DNA of 64,000 nucleotides from Rheinheimera sp. D18 (GTDB lineage: Bacteria > Pseudomonadota > Gammaproteobacteria > Enterobacterales > Alteromonadaceae), in assembly GCF_004345025.1 (NCBI RefSeq), contig NZ_CP037745.1, positions 248,001 through 312,000 of the forward strand, given 5' to 3'. Positions 26,869-35,948 of the stretch are shown here, one piece after another (within the stretch, counting starts at the first letter, position 1; every line of letters begins with the position of its first letter). The notes beneath the pieces were generated by a model. That model searched no databases and was not told the origin of the DNA. It worked only from the letters and a program-made list of their open reading frames with translations. Position numbers and translations under genes: made by a program.

Positions 26869-27719
26869 TAAAATAGCCGATAACTTACGCCAAAGAACCA
26901 GGTTACAATATTGTCGGTTCGCACCAGAGGGCTGTTAGTCATTGCATCATCCAGATGTAAGTAACGCAAGAATGCCAGTAACGCGAAGTCTTCTGACAAC
27001 GGCTGCTGCCAGCCTAGGCGCAGTTCCGGTTGCCAACTTGCTTTACCATTATAACGGCTTATATAAAACGGCTCATTATTATCAATACCGTAATAAGTAT
27101 CAATAAGTTTGGCGCTTTTCCAATACAACGTAGTATTTAATTGCCAGTTACCAAAGGACGTTTGCCAATGGCGACCTGCGCTGATGCTGGCGTGCTGTCC
27201 GTTATAGGCGTTACTGATGTCTTGCCAGAATAGCGTTTGTAGGTGCCAGTCGTTATCAAACCAGTCTAGCTGCAAGCCCAGATCAACCGCAGTGGGGCGT
27301 TTGCTAACTTCACCAAGTGATAACTGCCGTGGTGAGTTAAGATCGTTAAAAATTGAGGAGTGGCTATAGCTTTGATTAAGCTGAAAAACATTACCGCCAA
27401 ACCATTTTTGAAAATAGCCTTTTTCGGGGTTTAGCCGACTAATGAGACTTAGCTGCCACTGGTCATTTAGCTGCCAGCTACTACCTAGCTTGCCGTTATC
27501 AAAAAACCAATTTTCGCCGTAATAGTAAATATCAGGCAGCAGCACTAACGGCAGTTTTTCACCGTCGTATAATGGATTACTGCGCTGACCGTAGCCTATG
27601 GCAAGGCTTAAATGAAATTTTTGCTCGGTAATGCAGGACGTTTCATCGGCACAGGATAACGCGGCTTCAGCATTCGCTGCTATGTTAAGCAAAAAAATTA
27701 GCAGTAGGCCGTATCGCAA
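26868..27719 (-). CDS. MipA/OmpV-family outer-membrane protein
   Basis: A 283-residue protein with a signal peptide (residues 1-19) and a beta-rich mature part ending in Phe (FFGVSYRLF). The family start LSLAIGYGQRSNPLYDGEKLPLVLLP is close to the MipA/OmpV pattern 'GxGxxxxPxYxG', with IYYYGENWFFDNGKLG following. MipA was described as a scaffold linking murein hydrolase and synthase; OmpV-type proteins are outer-membrane porin-like barrels. It is the first gene of the four-gene operon ending in RstAB and so is probably under RstA control. It is divergent from the lipoprotein gene. Confidence 0.88.
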   Translation of the reverse strand: MRYGLLLIFLLNIAANAEAALSCADETSCITEQKFHLSLAIGYGQRSNPLYDGEKLPLVLLPDIYYYGENWFFDNGKLGSSWQLNDQWQLSLISRLNPEKGYFQKWFGGNVFQLNQSYSHSSIFNDLNSPRQLSLGEVSKRPTAVDLGLQLDWFDNDWHLQTLFWQDISNAYNGQHASISAGRHWQTSFGNWQLNTTLYWKSAKLIDTYYGIDNNEPFYISRYNGKASWQPELRLGWQQPLSEDFALLAFLRYLHLDDAMTNSPLVRTDNIVTWFFGVSYRLF

Positions 27720-27877
27720 GTTACACCTTTATTTTTGATAGAGTCAGACTACATTAGTCTAACAAGTTGCTGTGCTACGCATAAGGTGGCATAACAATGT
27801 TTCACAATTTACTGCGATTAATAACAGTAAGCCTAGAATGCTGCCGCTAGACTAACAAAAATAGCATGGGGTAGCTT

Positions 27878-28336
27878 ATGAAATTTAGCGCCAAAATAGT
27901 CATAGTAACATCGCTTTGTTTGTTAATTGGCTGTGTAGAAAACCTGACCGCCGATGATGCTGCAGCATATCGCTACCTGGCCCGGGGTGATACTGCGCAG
28001 AATGATGATAAATTAATTCAAATTATTAGTAATCAGAGTAGTTTTGATCAGGTGTTTTATCAGCTACTTAATCGCAGCAGCACACCAGAAACCATTAACT
28101 TTTCTGAATACCAAGTACTGCTAGTAATGGCGGGAGCACAGCAGAACACACTAAAACTGGAAGTAGAAAAGTTTAGCGGCCAGCCAGACCAAGTACATAT
28201 TATACTCAGTAGTGAATACGCTGGCGCGAATTGCCCAGCACCAGCAGTAGTGCGCCAACCATGGATGCTGGTGGTGTTTCCTCGCGTTGCGCAGCCCTTA
28301 GCTATTCAAGAGCAAATAAAAGTTACTAAGTGTTAG
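27878..28336 (+). CDS. Lipoprotein with PrcB C-terminal-like domain
   Basis: A 152-residue protein with a lipoprotein signal ending LLIGC (Cys19). The mature domain has the PrcB C-terminal style: a first helix with SSFDQVFYQLL, then INFSEYQVLLVMAGAQ, where a beta strand precedes a Gly turn, then alternating strands and a final VKVTKC-like end. PrcB proteins were named as partners of proteases in other bacteria. Two further cysteines (ANCPAP and the C-terminal KC) may pair. Its stop overlaps the convergent SulP gene stop by four bases. The family call is moderate. Confidence 0.68.
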   Translation: MKFSAKIVIVTSLCLLIGCVENLTADDAAAYRYLARGDTAQNDDKLIQIISNQSSFDQVFYQLLNRSSTPETINFSEYQVLLVMAGAQQNTLKLEVEKFSGQPDQVHIILSSEYAGANCPAPAVVRQPWMLVVFPRVAQPLAIQEQIKVTKC

Positions 28337-30069
28337 TCACTGTTAAGAGCGGGCTGTTGTAATAGTTCTAAAGCTTCACGCAAGGTTGGATAAAAGCTAA
28401 GTTGGCCTTCTATCGGTTGCACGCCCGCTTTGGCTAGCGTTCTTAGTGGCTGAAACTGCAATTCGGCAATCATTAAGCTGGTTTTGCTTTTGGCACATTT
28501 ACTAATTAGTTTATTAAGTGCCGATAAACCACCCGCATCCAGTAACGGCACGCCATCCATATACAAAATAATGCCTTTGCTATGTTCGCTCAAACGGGCA
28601 ATATCAGAAAAAATACGATCGGCAGCAGCAAAAAATAATGGGCCACTAATTTTTAATACTTGCCAGCCGTTGGGTACGGGGTGCTCAACTTGTTTACGGT
28701 TGCTACTAATGTCGGTTACCTTGCTCATTGCGGCAATTTCTTTAACAAACAGCAACGCCGCTAACAAAATGCCAGCAGTAATGGCAATAACCATATCGAA
28801 CAGCACAGTAAGTGAAAAGCAGGTAATAAATACCCATATATCGCTGCGCGGTGCAGTTTTTAACAGCAGTACTGCTTTGTGGGCTTCGCTCATATTCCAA
28901 GCGACAATAATCAGTAGTGATGCTAACGCTGCCATGGGTACATAAGATAGCAGCGGTGCTAGCAGTACCAAGCCGAGCAGCAACACTATAGCGTGGATAA
29001 TTGAGGCGATAGGTGATTGTGCGCCGGCTTTAAGGTTAGCCGCGGAACGCGCCAGCGCCGCCGTTGCGGTAATGCCGCCAAAAAATGGTGTAATAATGTT
29101 ACCAATACCCTGACCCATTAATTCACTATTTGCACTGTGACGCCGGCCAGACATACCATCTAATACTACTGCGCAAAGTAACGATTCGATAGCTCCGAGC
29201 ATGGCCATGGCAAAGGCGGCGGTTAGTAAGTCTTTGACCAGTTGCCAGCTAAAATTGAGTAGCTCACCATCCGGACCAGGGCGCAGCCATGGCCAATCAA
29301 AGTAGGGTAAATAGGGCGGAATGCCATTGCCCAAGCTGCCATCGTGATCAAGATAACTAAAACGTGAACCGATAGTGTCAACTTCAATACCTTGTTGCAG
29401 CAGTACTAAGGCCAATGCAGTACCGACAAACAGCGCCGGCAAATGCGCCGGAATAATGGTTTTAAACTTCGGCCAAACCAGCATTACCGCTAAGGTAACT
29501 GAGGCTACCAATAAACTTGGCCAAGTTAATTGCGGCAGATGTTGTGCCAGAACCGCAATTTTATCGATGTAATGCTCGGGTAGATCATTAATGGGTAGGC
29601 CAAAAAAATCTTTTAGTTGCAAGGTAGCAATAACTACGGCAATGCCACCAGTAAAACCTAGGGTTACTGACTCAGGAATATACTCAATTAATCGACCAAG
29701 GCGCATTATTGCCATGAATATTAGCAGTACACCAGATAGTGCAGTGGCAATAAGCAAGCCGCTTAAACCATATTTAATGGCAACTGGATATAAGATAACG
29801 ACAAAGGCTGCGGTGGGGCCAGAAATGCTATAACGAGAGCCGCCAGTAAGCGCAATAACAAAACCAGCAATAATGGCGGTATAAAGCCCATATTGCGGTG
29901 CAACACCACTGGCTATTGCCAACGCCATGGCTAGCGGTATAGCAATAATGCCTACGGTAATACCGGCCAGTATATCTTTGCCAAATTTTTTGCGGTTATA
30001 GCCTTCGGCCAATACTTCACGCAGGGCGTGGCCTAGGCGTAAAGAAAACAGATGGGCACGGTCTGGCAC
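28333..30069 (-). CDS. SulP-family anion transporter with STAS domain
   Basis: A 578-residue protein: ten or more membrane helices carrying the SulP signature region (ITVGIIAIPLAMALAIASGV, PQYGLYTAIIAGF, ISGPTAAFVV), then a C-terminal STAS domain (about 455-560) with FFAAADRIFSDIA and ILYMDGVPLLDAGGLSAL, the serine/threonine loop here being DAGG. SulP proteins carry sulfate, bicarbonate or other anions; the substrate is not given by sequence. The start at 30069 is ATG-like with upstream spacing of 59 bases to the ThrE-type gene on the same strand. Confidence 0.93.
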   Translation of the reverse strand: MPDRAHLFSLRLGHALREVLAEGYNRKKFGKDILAGITVGIIAIPLAMALAIASGVAPQYGLYTAIIAGFVIALTGGSRYSISGPTAAFVVILYPVAIKYGLSGLLIATALSGVLLIFMAIMRLGRLIEYIPESVTLGFTGGIAVVIATLQLKDFFGLPINDLPEHYIDKIAVLAQHLPQLTWPSLLVASVTLAVMLVWPKFKTIIPAHLPALFVGTALALVLLQQGIEVDTIGSRFSYLDHDGSLGNGIPPYLPYFDWPWLRPGPDGELLNFSWQLVKDLLTAAFAMAMLGAIESLLCAVVLDGMSGRRHSANSELMGQGIGNIITPFFGGITATAALARSAANLKAGAQSPIASIIHAIVLLLGLVLLAPLLSYVPMAALASLLIIVAWNMSEAHKAVLLLKTAPRSDIWVFITCFSLTVLFDMVIAITAGILLAALLFVKEIAAMSKVTDISSNRKQVEHPVPNGWQVLKISGPLFFAAADRIFSDIARLSEHSKGIILYMDGVPLLDAGGLSALNKLISKCAKSKTSLMIAELQFQPLRTLAKAGVQPIEGQLSFYPTLREALELLQQPALNSD

Positions 30070-30128
30070 GTTAACCTCACTTTGGCAAAATATAGCCGTT
30101 AGTTTAGCAAACTGAGCATACTATTACT

Positions 30129-31355
30129 TTATAAGCTTTTCGTTGGCGGTAAAGCAACGTTAGCAAAAATAAGCCCAGCAATTAATGACATAAAAATTAA
30201 AAAAGTTTGTTGACCAATACCGGTAGACACGACAAATTCTTGACCTGAGATTAGCGAATTTAAGCCAATATAGGTTTTACTGCCGGGCACTAATACAATA
30301 AGCCCATGCATAGCAACAATAACCGCTGGTGCCTTAGCTAACCGAGTAAAGAGGTTACTGTATATACCCACGGCAAAGGCACCAAGAAAAGCGCCTAATG
30401 TATAATCAAATAAGTTTGCGCCAGCAATACTGACGCCATAGGCAATAAAACCTGAAGCCAGTGACCACAGTGTGTATTTACCTCGGCTATTAAATAGAAT
30501 AATTAGCGATACACCTAAAATACCTACGGCTAGCCAAGCGAAACTTTGAGGAATAGGCGGAGGTTTGATGAAGTCGACAGTGCCGAATAAACGAAACCCT
30601 ACTGCGATACCTAAAAATGCACCAAAATACAGCTTAAACAACAGCATCATGGCGTCCATAATTCTGGCATTACCCGATACTAAATGGCGCGCCGCCAGCT
30701 CGGCTAGGCCTAGCGTTAATGCTAAGCCGGGTATAAAGGCAATAATGGCAGATAACACGGCTAGACGAATGTTAATGCCCGGGTCAATATAGCGACTAAT
30801 GGCACAGGCAGCCACGGCAGCCACTAGCGCGACTAAGGGCTCGAGCATATAAGCGATACGGGCAGAACGTGCTGCCCATAACATAAATAGGTATACCAGT
30901 AGCGATAACAAGCACGACCAAAGCACGTCATTCCAGCTGGTTGCCATTAACATGGCAAAAGCGCCACCCGATAGCATCATGGCAACACCACAAGCTAACT
31001 TACTGTACGAGCTAGGTCGCATATCGATAGCATCTAATAAGGCATCAGCTTCGTTTAGGCTAACTTGGCCTTGCAGTACTTGATCTGCCAACTCATCGGT
31101 ACGCGATAGCGCACCTAAATCCATACCGCCGGGGTCAACGCGGGCAGCGTGGGTATATTCTTGTTCATGGCCTTCGCTCCAAATAACAAAGGTCATTGCC
31201 GTTGGCGAAATAATAAATGAAGCATTCAAGCCCAAATGCCTTGATAGTTGACTAAGGTGAGCCTCTAATCGAGACGCTGGCGTGCCGTACTTATGTAGCA
31301 TTTTGCCAAGCTTAACAATAAACTTTCGTTTTTGGGTAAAATCACCGCTATACAC
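30129..31355 (-). CDS. ThrE-type threonine/serine exporter
   Basis: A 408-residue protein starting at a GTG with a GGGAAG site upstream. The N-terminal soluble domain (about 1-115) has LHKYGTPASRLEAHLSQLSRHLGL and SRTDELADQVLQG, typical of the ThrE/DUF1212 domain. About ten membrane helices follow, with IPGLALTLGLAELAARHLVSG in the first half and a second ThrE_2-like half containing HGLIVLVPGS. This is the fused, full-length form known from Corynebacterium ThrE, which exports threonine and serine. It is separated from the divergent chemoreceptor by about 215 bases in which I see no further gene. Confidence 0.88.
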   Translation of the reverse strand: MYSGDFTQKRKFIVKLGKMLHKYGTPASRLEAHLSQLSRHLGLNASFIISPTAMTFVIWSEGHEQEYTHAARVDPGGMDLGALSRTDELADQVLQGQVSLNEADALLDAIDMRPSSYSKLACGVAMMLSGGAFAMLMATSWNDVLWSCLLSLLVYLFMLWAARSARIAYMLEPLVALVAAVAACAISRYIDPGINIRLAVLSAIIAFIPGLALTLGLAELAARHLVSGNARIMDAMMLLFKLYFGAFLGIAVGFRLFGTVDFIKPPPIPQSFAWLAVGILGVSLIILFNSRGKYTLWSLASGFIAYGVSIAGANLFDYTLGAFLGAFAVGIYSNLFTRLAKAPAVIVAMHGLIVLVPGSKTYIGLNSLISGQEFVVSTGIGQQTFLIFMSLIAGLIFANVALPPTKSL

Positions 31356-31571
31356 ACCCGCTTCCCATTAGTGCACTTTAACTTGCTTATTGTAATGTAA
31401 AACCGTGCTTTGGCATAAATACTATTATTGCGCCTTCTTTTAACTATAATTTGCGAGCCGCACAGGCATTTGGAGTTATAAATTATGGCCTTATAGCGCT
31501 TTCTTTTATTAGTGGCTGCACTATGATGTAACAATATCAACATTGTTTATGTTGTCATCTGGAGTGTCGTT

Positions 31572-33251
31572 ATGTTCAAGTTGTCGCTTAAAAATAAAAT
31601 GTTACTACTAGCCGTATTACCTATGATGGCAATAGTATTGGCATTAATGTTACTGATTTACAGCCAGATGCGCGCCATGGGCACAGAACAAATTAATCAG
31701 TTTCGTGTTGATATGCTGCAAGAAAAGCAAGATGCCTTAAAGAATCACGTTGCTATTGCCGCCAGTGCAATCGCACCTTATTTTACGACGAATAATCCTA
31801 GTGTTGAGCAGTTAAATGCCGCAAAAGCAATGATTCGCGCGATGCGCTTCGGTGATGATGGCTACATGTTTGTTTATGATTTAGACGGCGTAAATATAGT
31901 ACATGGCTCTAATTCTAGCTTAGAAGGTCGTAACCTAATTGATTTAAAAGATCCTAACGGTGTGCCACTGATCCGTGAGTTAATTGACGCGGCTAAAAAA
32001 GGCAGTGGTTTTGTTACCTATATGTGGGATGAAAAAACGCGTGGCGGCTTAACACCCAAACTAAGCTATGCCGCAACGATGAACAGCAACCGCTGGGTTA
32101 TAGGTTCGGGTTTCTATATTGACGACATTGACCGGCGCGTAGCGCAAAAACAACTGCAAATTGATGGGCTTATTCTTAACACCTTATTGCTGGTCCTAGG
32201 CGGTGCGGTGCTAATGTTGGTAATCGTGGTTTTACTGGCATTGTTTGTTGCTAACTTAGTGGTTCAGCCACTACAAAAAGCCTCAGCAGCACTAATTAAT
32301 ATAGGACAGGGGGAAGGCGATTTAACCCAACGATTACAAGTAGAAACCGCGGATGAAGTAGGTGAAGTTGCGCGAGGTTTTAACGAATTTGCCCAGAAAA
32401 TACAACAGCTTGTGACTGAAGTAAAGCAAGCTGTACAAGCCCTTAGCCATAGCGCTAGCGCGATGCAAAAAATAGTTAACCTAACTGACCAAGATGCTAA
32501 TACGCAAAAGGCTGAAACGACTCAGGTAGCGGCAGCGGTATACCAAATGTCGGCTGCGGTGCAAGAAGTAGCAAGTAGCGCAGGCTTAGCCGCTAGCGCC
32601 GCGCAAGAGGCAGATAAAGAGGCGGTAGGCGGCCAGCAAAGTGTGGCGCAAACCATAAACTCAATAAACAAACTGGCTGAAGAAGTAAACACGGCAGGCG
32701 ATACTATTGAAAAACTAGGTGCCGACGCCGACCAAATAGGCCAAGTGGTCAACGTTATTCGTGGAATTGCTGAGCAAACCAATTTACTGGCGTTAAACGC
32801 GGCGATAGAGGCGGCAAGAGCCGGCGAACAAGGCCGTGGTTTTGCTGTGGTTGCTGACGAGGTGCGTACTTTAGCTACCCGTACTCAGCAAAGTACCAAT
32901 GAAATTCAGCAAATGATTAACCTATTTCAACAGGGTACCAATGATGCGGTGCAAGTCATGCAACGCGGACGTGAGCAGTCAATACAAACGGTAGCCCAGG
33001 CCGACCGCGCCAGTGAGTCTTTGCAAACTATTACTAAATCCGTAAGTACTATTACCCAAATGAATATTCAAATAGCGACCGCCGCCGAGCAACAAACGGC
33101 AGTAGCCGCCGATATTAGTCGCAGTATTCATGAAATAGCGCATTTGGCAGACCAAGCCGCAAATAATGCGGCTGAATTAGCGTCTTCCACTAACGGGTTA
33201 ACCGAGCTAGAGCGCCGGCTTAGTGCATTAGTGCAGCGCTTTAGAGTTTAA
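31572..33251 (+). CDS. Methyl-accepting chemotaxis protein with periplasmic Cache domain
   Basis: A 559-residue receptor: first helix (about 10-28), a single periplasmic Cache_2 domain (about 40-190; [47 protein letters not shown]), a second helix (about 207-232), HAMP (about 233-290) and the cytoplasmic signalling hairpin whose tip reads [20 protein letters not shown] then [15 protein letters not shown]. These features are diagnostic. Ligands of such Cache domains are often small organic acids, but this cannot be read here. There are no che genes nearby. The start has GGAG nine bases upstream (TCTGGAGTGTCGTT). The stop overlaps the convergent gene by four bases. Confidence 0.95.
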   Translation: MFKLSLKNKMLLLAVLPMMAIVLALMLLIYSQMRAMGTEQINQFRVDMLQEKQDALKNHVAIAASAIAPYFTTNNPSVEQLNAAKAMIRAMRFGDDGYMFVYDLDGVNIVHGSNSSLEGRNLIDLKDPNGVPLIRELIDAAKKGSGFVTYMWDEKTRGGLTPKLSYAATMNSNRWVIGSGFYIDDIDRRVAQKQLQIDGLILNTLLLVLGGAVLMLVIVVLLALFVANLVVQPLQKASAALINIGQGEGDLTQRLQVETADEVGEVARGFNEFAQKIQQLVTEVKQAVQALSHSASAMQKIVNLTDQDANTQKAETTQVAAAVYQMSAAVQEVASSAGLAASAAQEADKEAVGGQQSVAQTINSINKLAEEVNTAGDTIEKLGADADQIGQVVNVIRGIAEQTNLLALNAAIEAARAGEQGRGFAVVADEVRTLATRTQQSTNEIQQMINLFQQGTNDAVQVMQRGREQSIQTVAQADRASESLQTITKSVSTITQMNIQIATAAEQQTAVAADISRSIHEIAHLADQAANNAAELASSTNGLTELERRLSALVQRFRV

Positions 33252-34147
33252 GGCGCAGCTATAGGCGTATTGGGTAAAACCGACAATGGCCGACGGACAA
33301 ACCAACGGCCTAAGTGCCACAATAGCCAAAGTGATAGCAGAGGAAAAACCAATGTTTGCAGGCTGTATACCACAATAAGTTGGATTAGCTTTTCTACCAT
33401 CGTATCGGAGAAGCTTTTTACAGCAGCAAACATATCGTTAGCTTTTCCTGCCAGCTGGCGCAGCCAGGCAAATGAGCCTTCATCGGCACTTTGCAGCGGC
33501 TGATCAACCAGCTGCAGCGCCTGAGTTTCGCCACTTAACGCGGCCTCTGCTGCTATGCGTTGCGGCTCTAGTACCCAGTCAGATAGCTCGGCAACACCAA
33601 ACGCCGCAAGCGGCACACCAATACGGATTACCAATAACAAAGCAACAAAAGCGCGCAATACATAGGTGCTATTAGTGCGCCAGCTGACAGGGCCGACGAG
33701 CAGTATAATAGCGGATAGCACAATACCTGTACCAAATAGAGGTAGTGCAGCCAGTTTGCCGAACTCGAGTAAAAATAGCTGTAAACCAATTGACGTCATA
33801 GCAATAACCATCAAATCTGAATAGCGCACCGCCATATCTTGTAGTGGCTTTAGTAATTGCCCCGGTTTAACACTAGCCACGCCAACACCGACTTCGGCTT
33901 CGGAAACAAAGGCAATGCCACGGTCAATTAAGCGTGCGGTTGCAAACGATGCACTACTGAGTAGTAGGCTATGTTGCAGGGCTGAGTGCGCTTTATCATC
34001 TAGTGGTGCCAGTGCTGGGTTAACTATGCGCTGCTGCAATAACCCGCTGTATATACCTGTTGCTAGTGCAATAACACAAAGTAATAACACCAACAGACGT
34101 TTTATTGGGCTAAGTTTGACAAGTTGTAGCTTGGTACGTTGTTTCAT
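33248..34147 (-). CDS. Uncharacterised inner-membrane protein
   Basis: ATG 34147 is chosen because GGAGG lies five bases before it; a GTG four codons upstream precedes that site. The product has about 299 residues. A basic N-terminus precedes a first helix ([20 protein letters not shown]), followed by a periplasmic-type segment of about 80 residues, three hydrophobic helices (about 110-180), a second soluble segment of about 75 residues and a final helix pair, ending in a basic tail. I do not recognise the family and see no catalytic motif. It is convergent with the chemoreceptor and is followed by no partner on its strand. Confidence 0.6.
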   Translation of the reverse strand: MKQRTKLQLVKLSPIKRLLVLLLCVIALATGIYSGLLQQRIVNPALAPLDDKAHSALQHSLLLSSASFATARLIDRGIAFVSEAEVGVGVASVKPGQLLKPLQDMAVRYSDLMVIAMTSIGLQLFLLEFGKLAALPLFGTGIVLSAIILLVGPVSWRTNSTYVLRAFVALLLVIRIGVPLAAFGVAELSDWVLEPQRIAAEAALSGETQALQLVDQPLQSADEGSFAWLRQLAGKANDMFAAVKSFSDTMVEKLIQLIVVYSLQTLVFPLLSLWLLWHLGRWFVRRPLSVLPNTPIAAP

Positions 34148-34213
34148 TGCAGCCTCCACAGAACAGCATCGCTTGTTTAGCTGAAGCCAGTATTAATGAT
34201 AAAGCTTGTGCTG

Positions 34214-35107
34214 TCAGTCTTTTAGCAAGATTAATATAGTTCCTAATAGCGTAAGTAGCGCACCAAGCCAAGCACCAACGGCAGGGCTGCGCTTATATAC
34301 CAGCCACAATAACGGCAAGATCATTACTGGACTCACGGATGACAAAATAGCCACTATTCCGGCATCGCCATATTTTAATGCTTGCAGTATTAACGTCATA
34401 CCTAACACCATAGATAACGCCGCATTAACTAACACCAGCATAAATACTTTAGCTGTTAATGGCCGATAGGCTTTAGCCACTTTAAAGCCAAGCATAAAAA
34501 TAAGCTGGTGCAGTACAAAAGCGCTAGTCATACGCACCGCAGAAGCGGCAACGGGGTCAATGTTGGTTGTCATTACCGGTTTTAACATCAAAGTAGATAT
34601 TGCTTGGCATAGTGCTGCCAGCAAACCTAAGGCAATGCCGCTGCGTAATTGAGTTTGGTTAGTTTCCCATGCGTGCAATTCAGTTTTGCGTTTACCAAAT
34701 AAGATGGCAATCATTACGCCGCTTATGAGTAAACTGCTGCCGATTAAAGTCCAGCCCCACTGGGTTTCACCGAGAAAAAAATACGCTAGTATTACAGAAA
34801 ATGACGCATGTGTAGCAAATAATACTCCTGCTCGACGTGGGCCAAGCCGGTTCATCGCGGCAAATAATGCAGTATCGCCAATAAAGATGCCAATAACACC
34901 CGATAGTACTAAAACAGTGCTGCTCGCTAGTGCCAAACTATGCCAGCCACCGGTTATAAACACTATGAGCCAAAGCATTACAGCGGCACACAGCATGCGC
35001 CAACGGGTAAAGCTAAAGGCACCTAAGTGAGTAGAGGCTTGAGCCGATAATAAACTGCCAATAGCCCAGCATGCGGCTGCGGCCAGGGCGAGATATTCGT
35101 ATGACAA
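34214..35107 (-). CDS. DMT-superfamily transporter (EamA)
   Basis: A 297-residue protein with ten predicted helices in two EamA repeats. The first has ACWAIGSLLSAQAS, then GVLFATHASFSVILAYFFLGE; the second ends AILSSVSPVMILPLLWLVYKRSPAVGAWLGALL, where the 'SSVSPVMIL...' segment is a usual EamA repeat feature. The substrate is unknown; DMT proteins export amino acids or other metabolites. The frame starts at a TTG (35107) without a clear ribosome site, so the true start may differ. Confidence 0.85.
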   Translation of the reverse strand: MSYEYLALAAAACWAIGSLLSAQASTHLGAFSFTRWRMLCAAVMLWLIVFITGGWHSLALASSTVLVLSGVIGIFIGDTALFAAMNRLGPRRAGVLFATHASFSVILAYFFLGETQWGWTLIGSSLLISGVMIAILFGKRKTELHAWETNQTQLRSGIALGLLAALCQAISTLMLKPVMTTNIDPVAASAVRMTSAFVLHQLIFMLGFKVAKAYRPLTAKVFMLVLVNAALSMVLGMTLILQALKYGDAGIVAILSSVSPVMILPLLWLVYKRSPAVGAWLGALLTLLGTILILLKD

Positions 35108-35180
35108 GGTACGTTCTGCAAGGACGAAAACAGGCAGTATATACTGTGCCGGAGTAACAGCAAGCTAGCGGTTAATCCAA

Positions 35181-35948
35181 TTAGCTATTACTTAACCGCA
35201 GTAAATTATCACAAATTATGGCTGCGGCTATGCCAACGTTTAATGATTCGGCGTTGCCAAAGGCGGGTATGGTAATTTTGCGGTTGATATATGCACTAAG
35301 CTCTGCACTAATGCCATTGGCTTCATTACCTAGCACAATAAAACCGCCTGGCTGTTTAAGCTGCAGTTGATGCACCGACTCACCACCAAGATAAGCGCCG
35401 TACACCGGAAGCGGGCTGTGCTTAAATAGCTCGGGTAAGCTTTGGTAATGTAAATTAACGCGTAAAAAGGAACCTTTAGCGGCGGCAATAACTTTGGGGT
35501 TAAAGCAATCAGCAGTATCTGGCGAGCAAACAATATCAGTAATACCGTACCAGTCGGCGATACGAATAATAGTGCCAAGATTGCCAGGGTCGTTAATTTG
35601 GTCCAGCACTAATACCCAAAGCGCAGGCAGTTGCTGCGAAGCCAAACCTACTGAAAATAGCTGTTGCTCCGGTATTTTCACTACGGCTAATGCGGCATCG
35701 TTACTGGCAAAAGTACCTACTTTTACTAGCTCGTCGCTGCTGCATTGCTGTATTAAATCGGCCTTTTTTACATCATTAACATAACGCTGTAAAAAAGGCT
35801 CGGTAGCAAATACGGCTGTTACCTGCCAGTTAGAGGCTAATACTTCTAGTACGGCTTTTTCGCCTTCAACAATAAATAGTTGTTCGACTTTGCGATATTT
35901 TTTTTGCTGGAGTGAGCGAATTAGCTTACCCCATTTTTGGCTAATCAT
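35181..35948 (-). CDS. TrmH/SpoU-family RNA 2'-O-methyltransferase
   Basis: A 255-residue protein. An N-terminal substrate-binding domain (KLIRSLQQKKYRKVEQLFIVEGEKAVLEVL) leads to the SPOUT fold with its three motifs: DQINDPGNLGTIIRIADWYG, FIVLGNEANGIS and the C-terminal IPAFGNAESLNVGIAAAI, which together make the knotted S-adenosylmethionine site. It probably methylates ribose in rRNA or tRNA; the exact site is unknown. Its ATG overlaps the stop of the amidohydrolase gene by four bases (ATGA), so the two are cotranscribed. Confidence 0.92.
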   Translation of the reverse strand: MISQKWGKLIRSLQQKKYRKVEQLFIVEGEKAVLEVLASNWQVTAVFATEPFLQRYVNDVKKADLIQQCSSDELVKVGTFASNDAALAVVKIPEQQLFSVGLASQQLPALWVLVLDQINDPGNLGTIIRIADWYGITDIVCSPDTADCFNPKVIAAAKGSFLRVNLHYQSLPELFKHSPLPVYGAYLGGESVHQLQLKQPGGFIVLGNEANGISAELSAYINRKITIPAFGNAESLNVGIAAAIICDNLLRLSNS

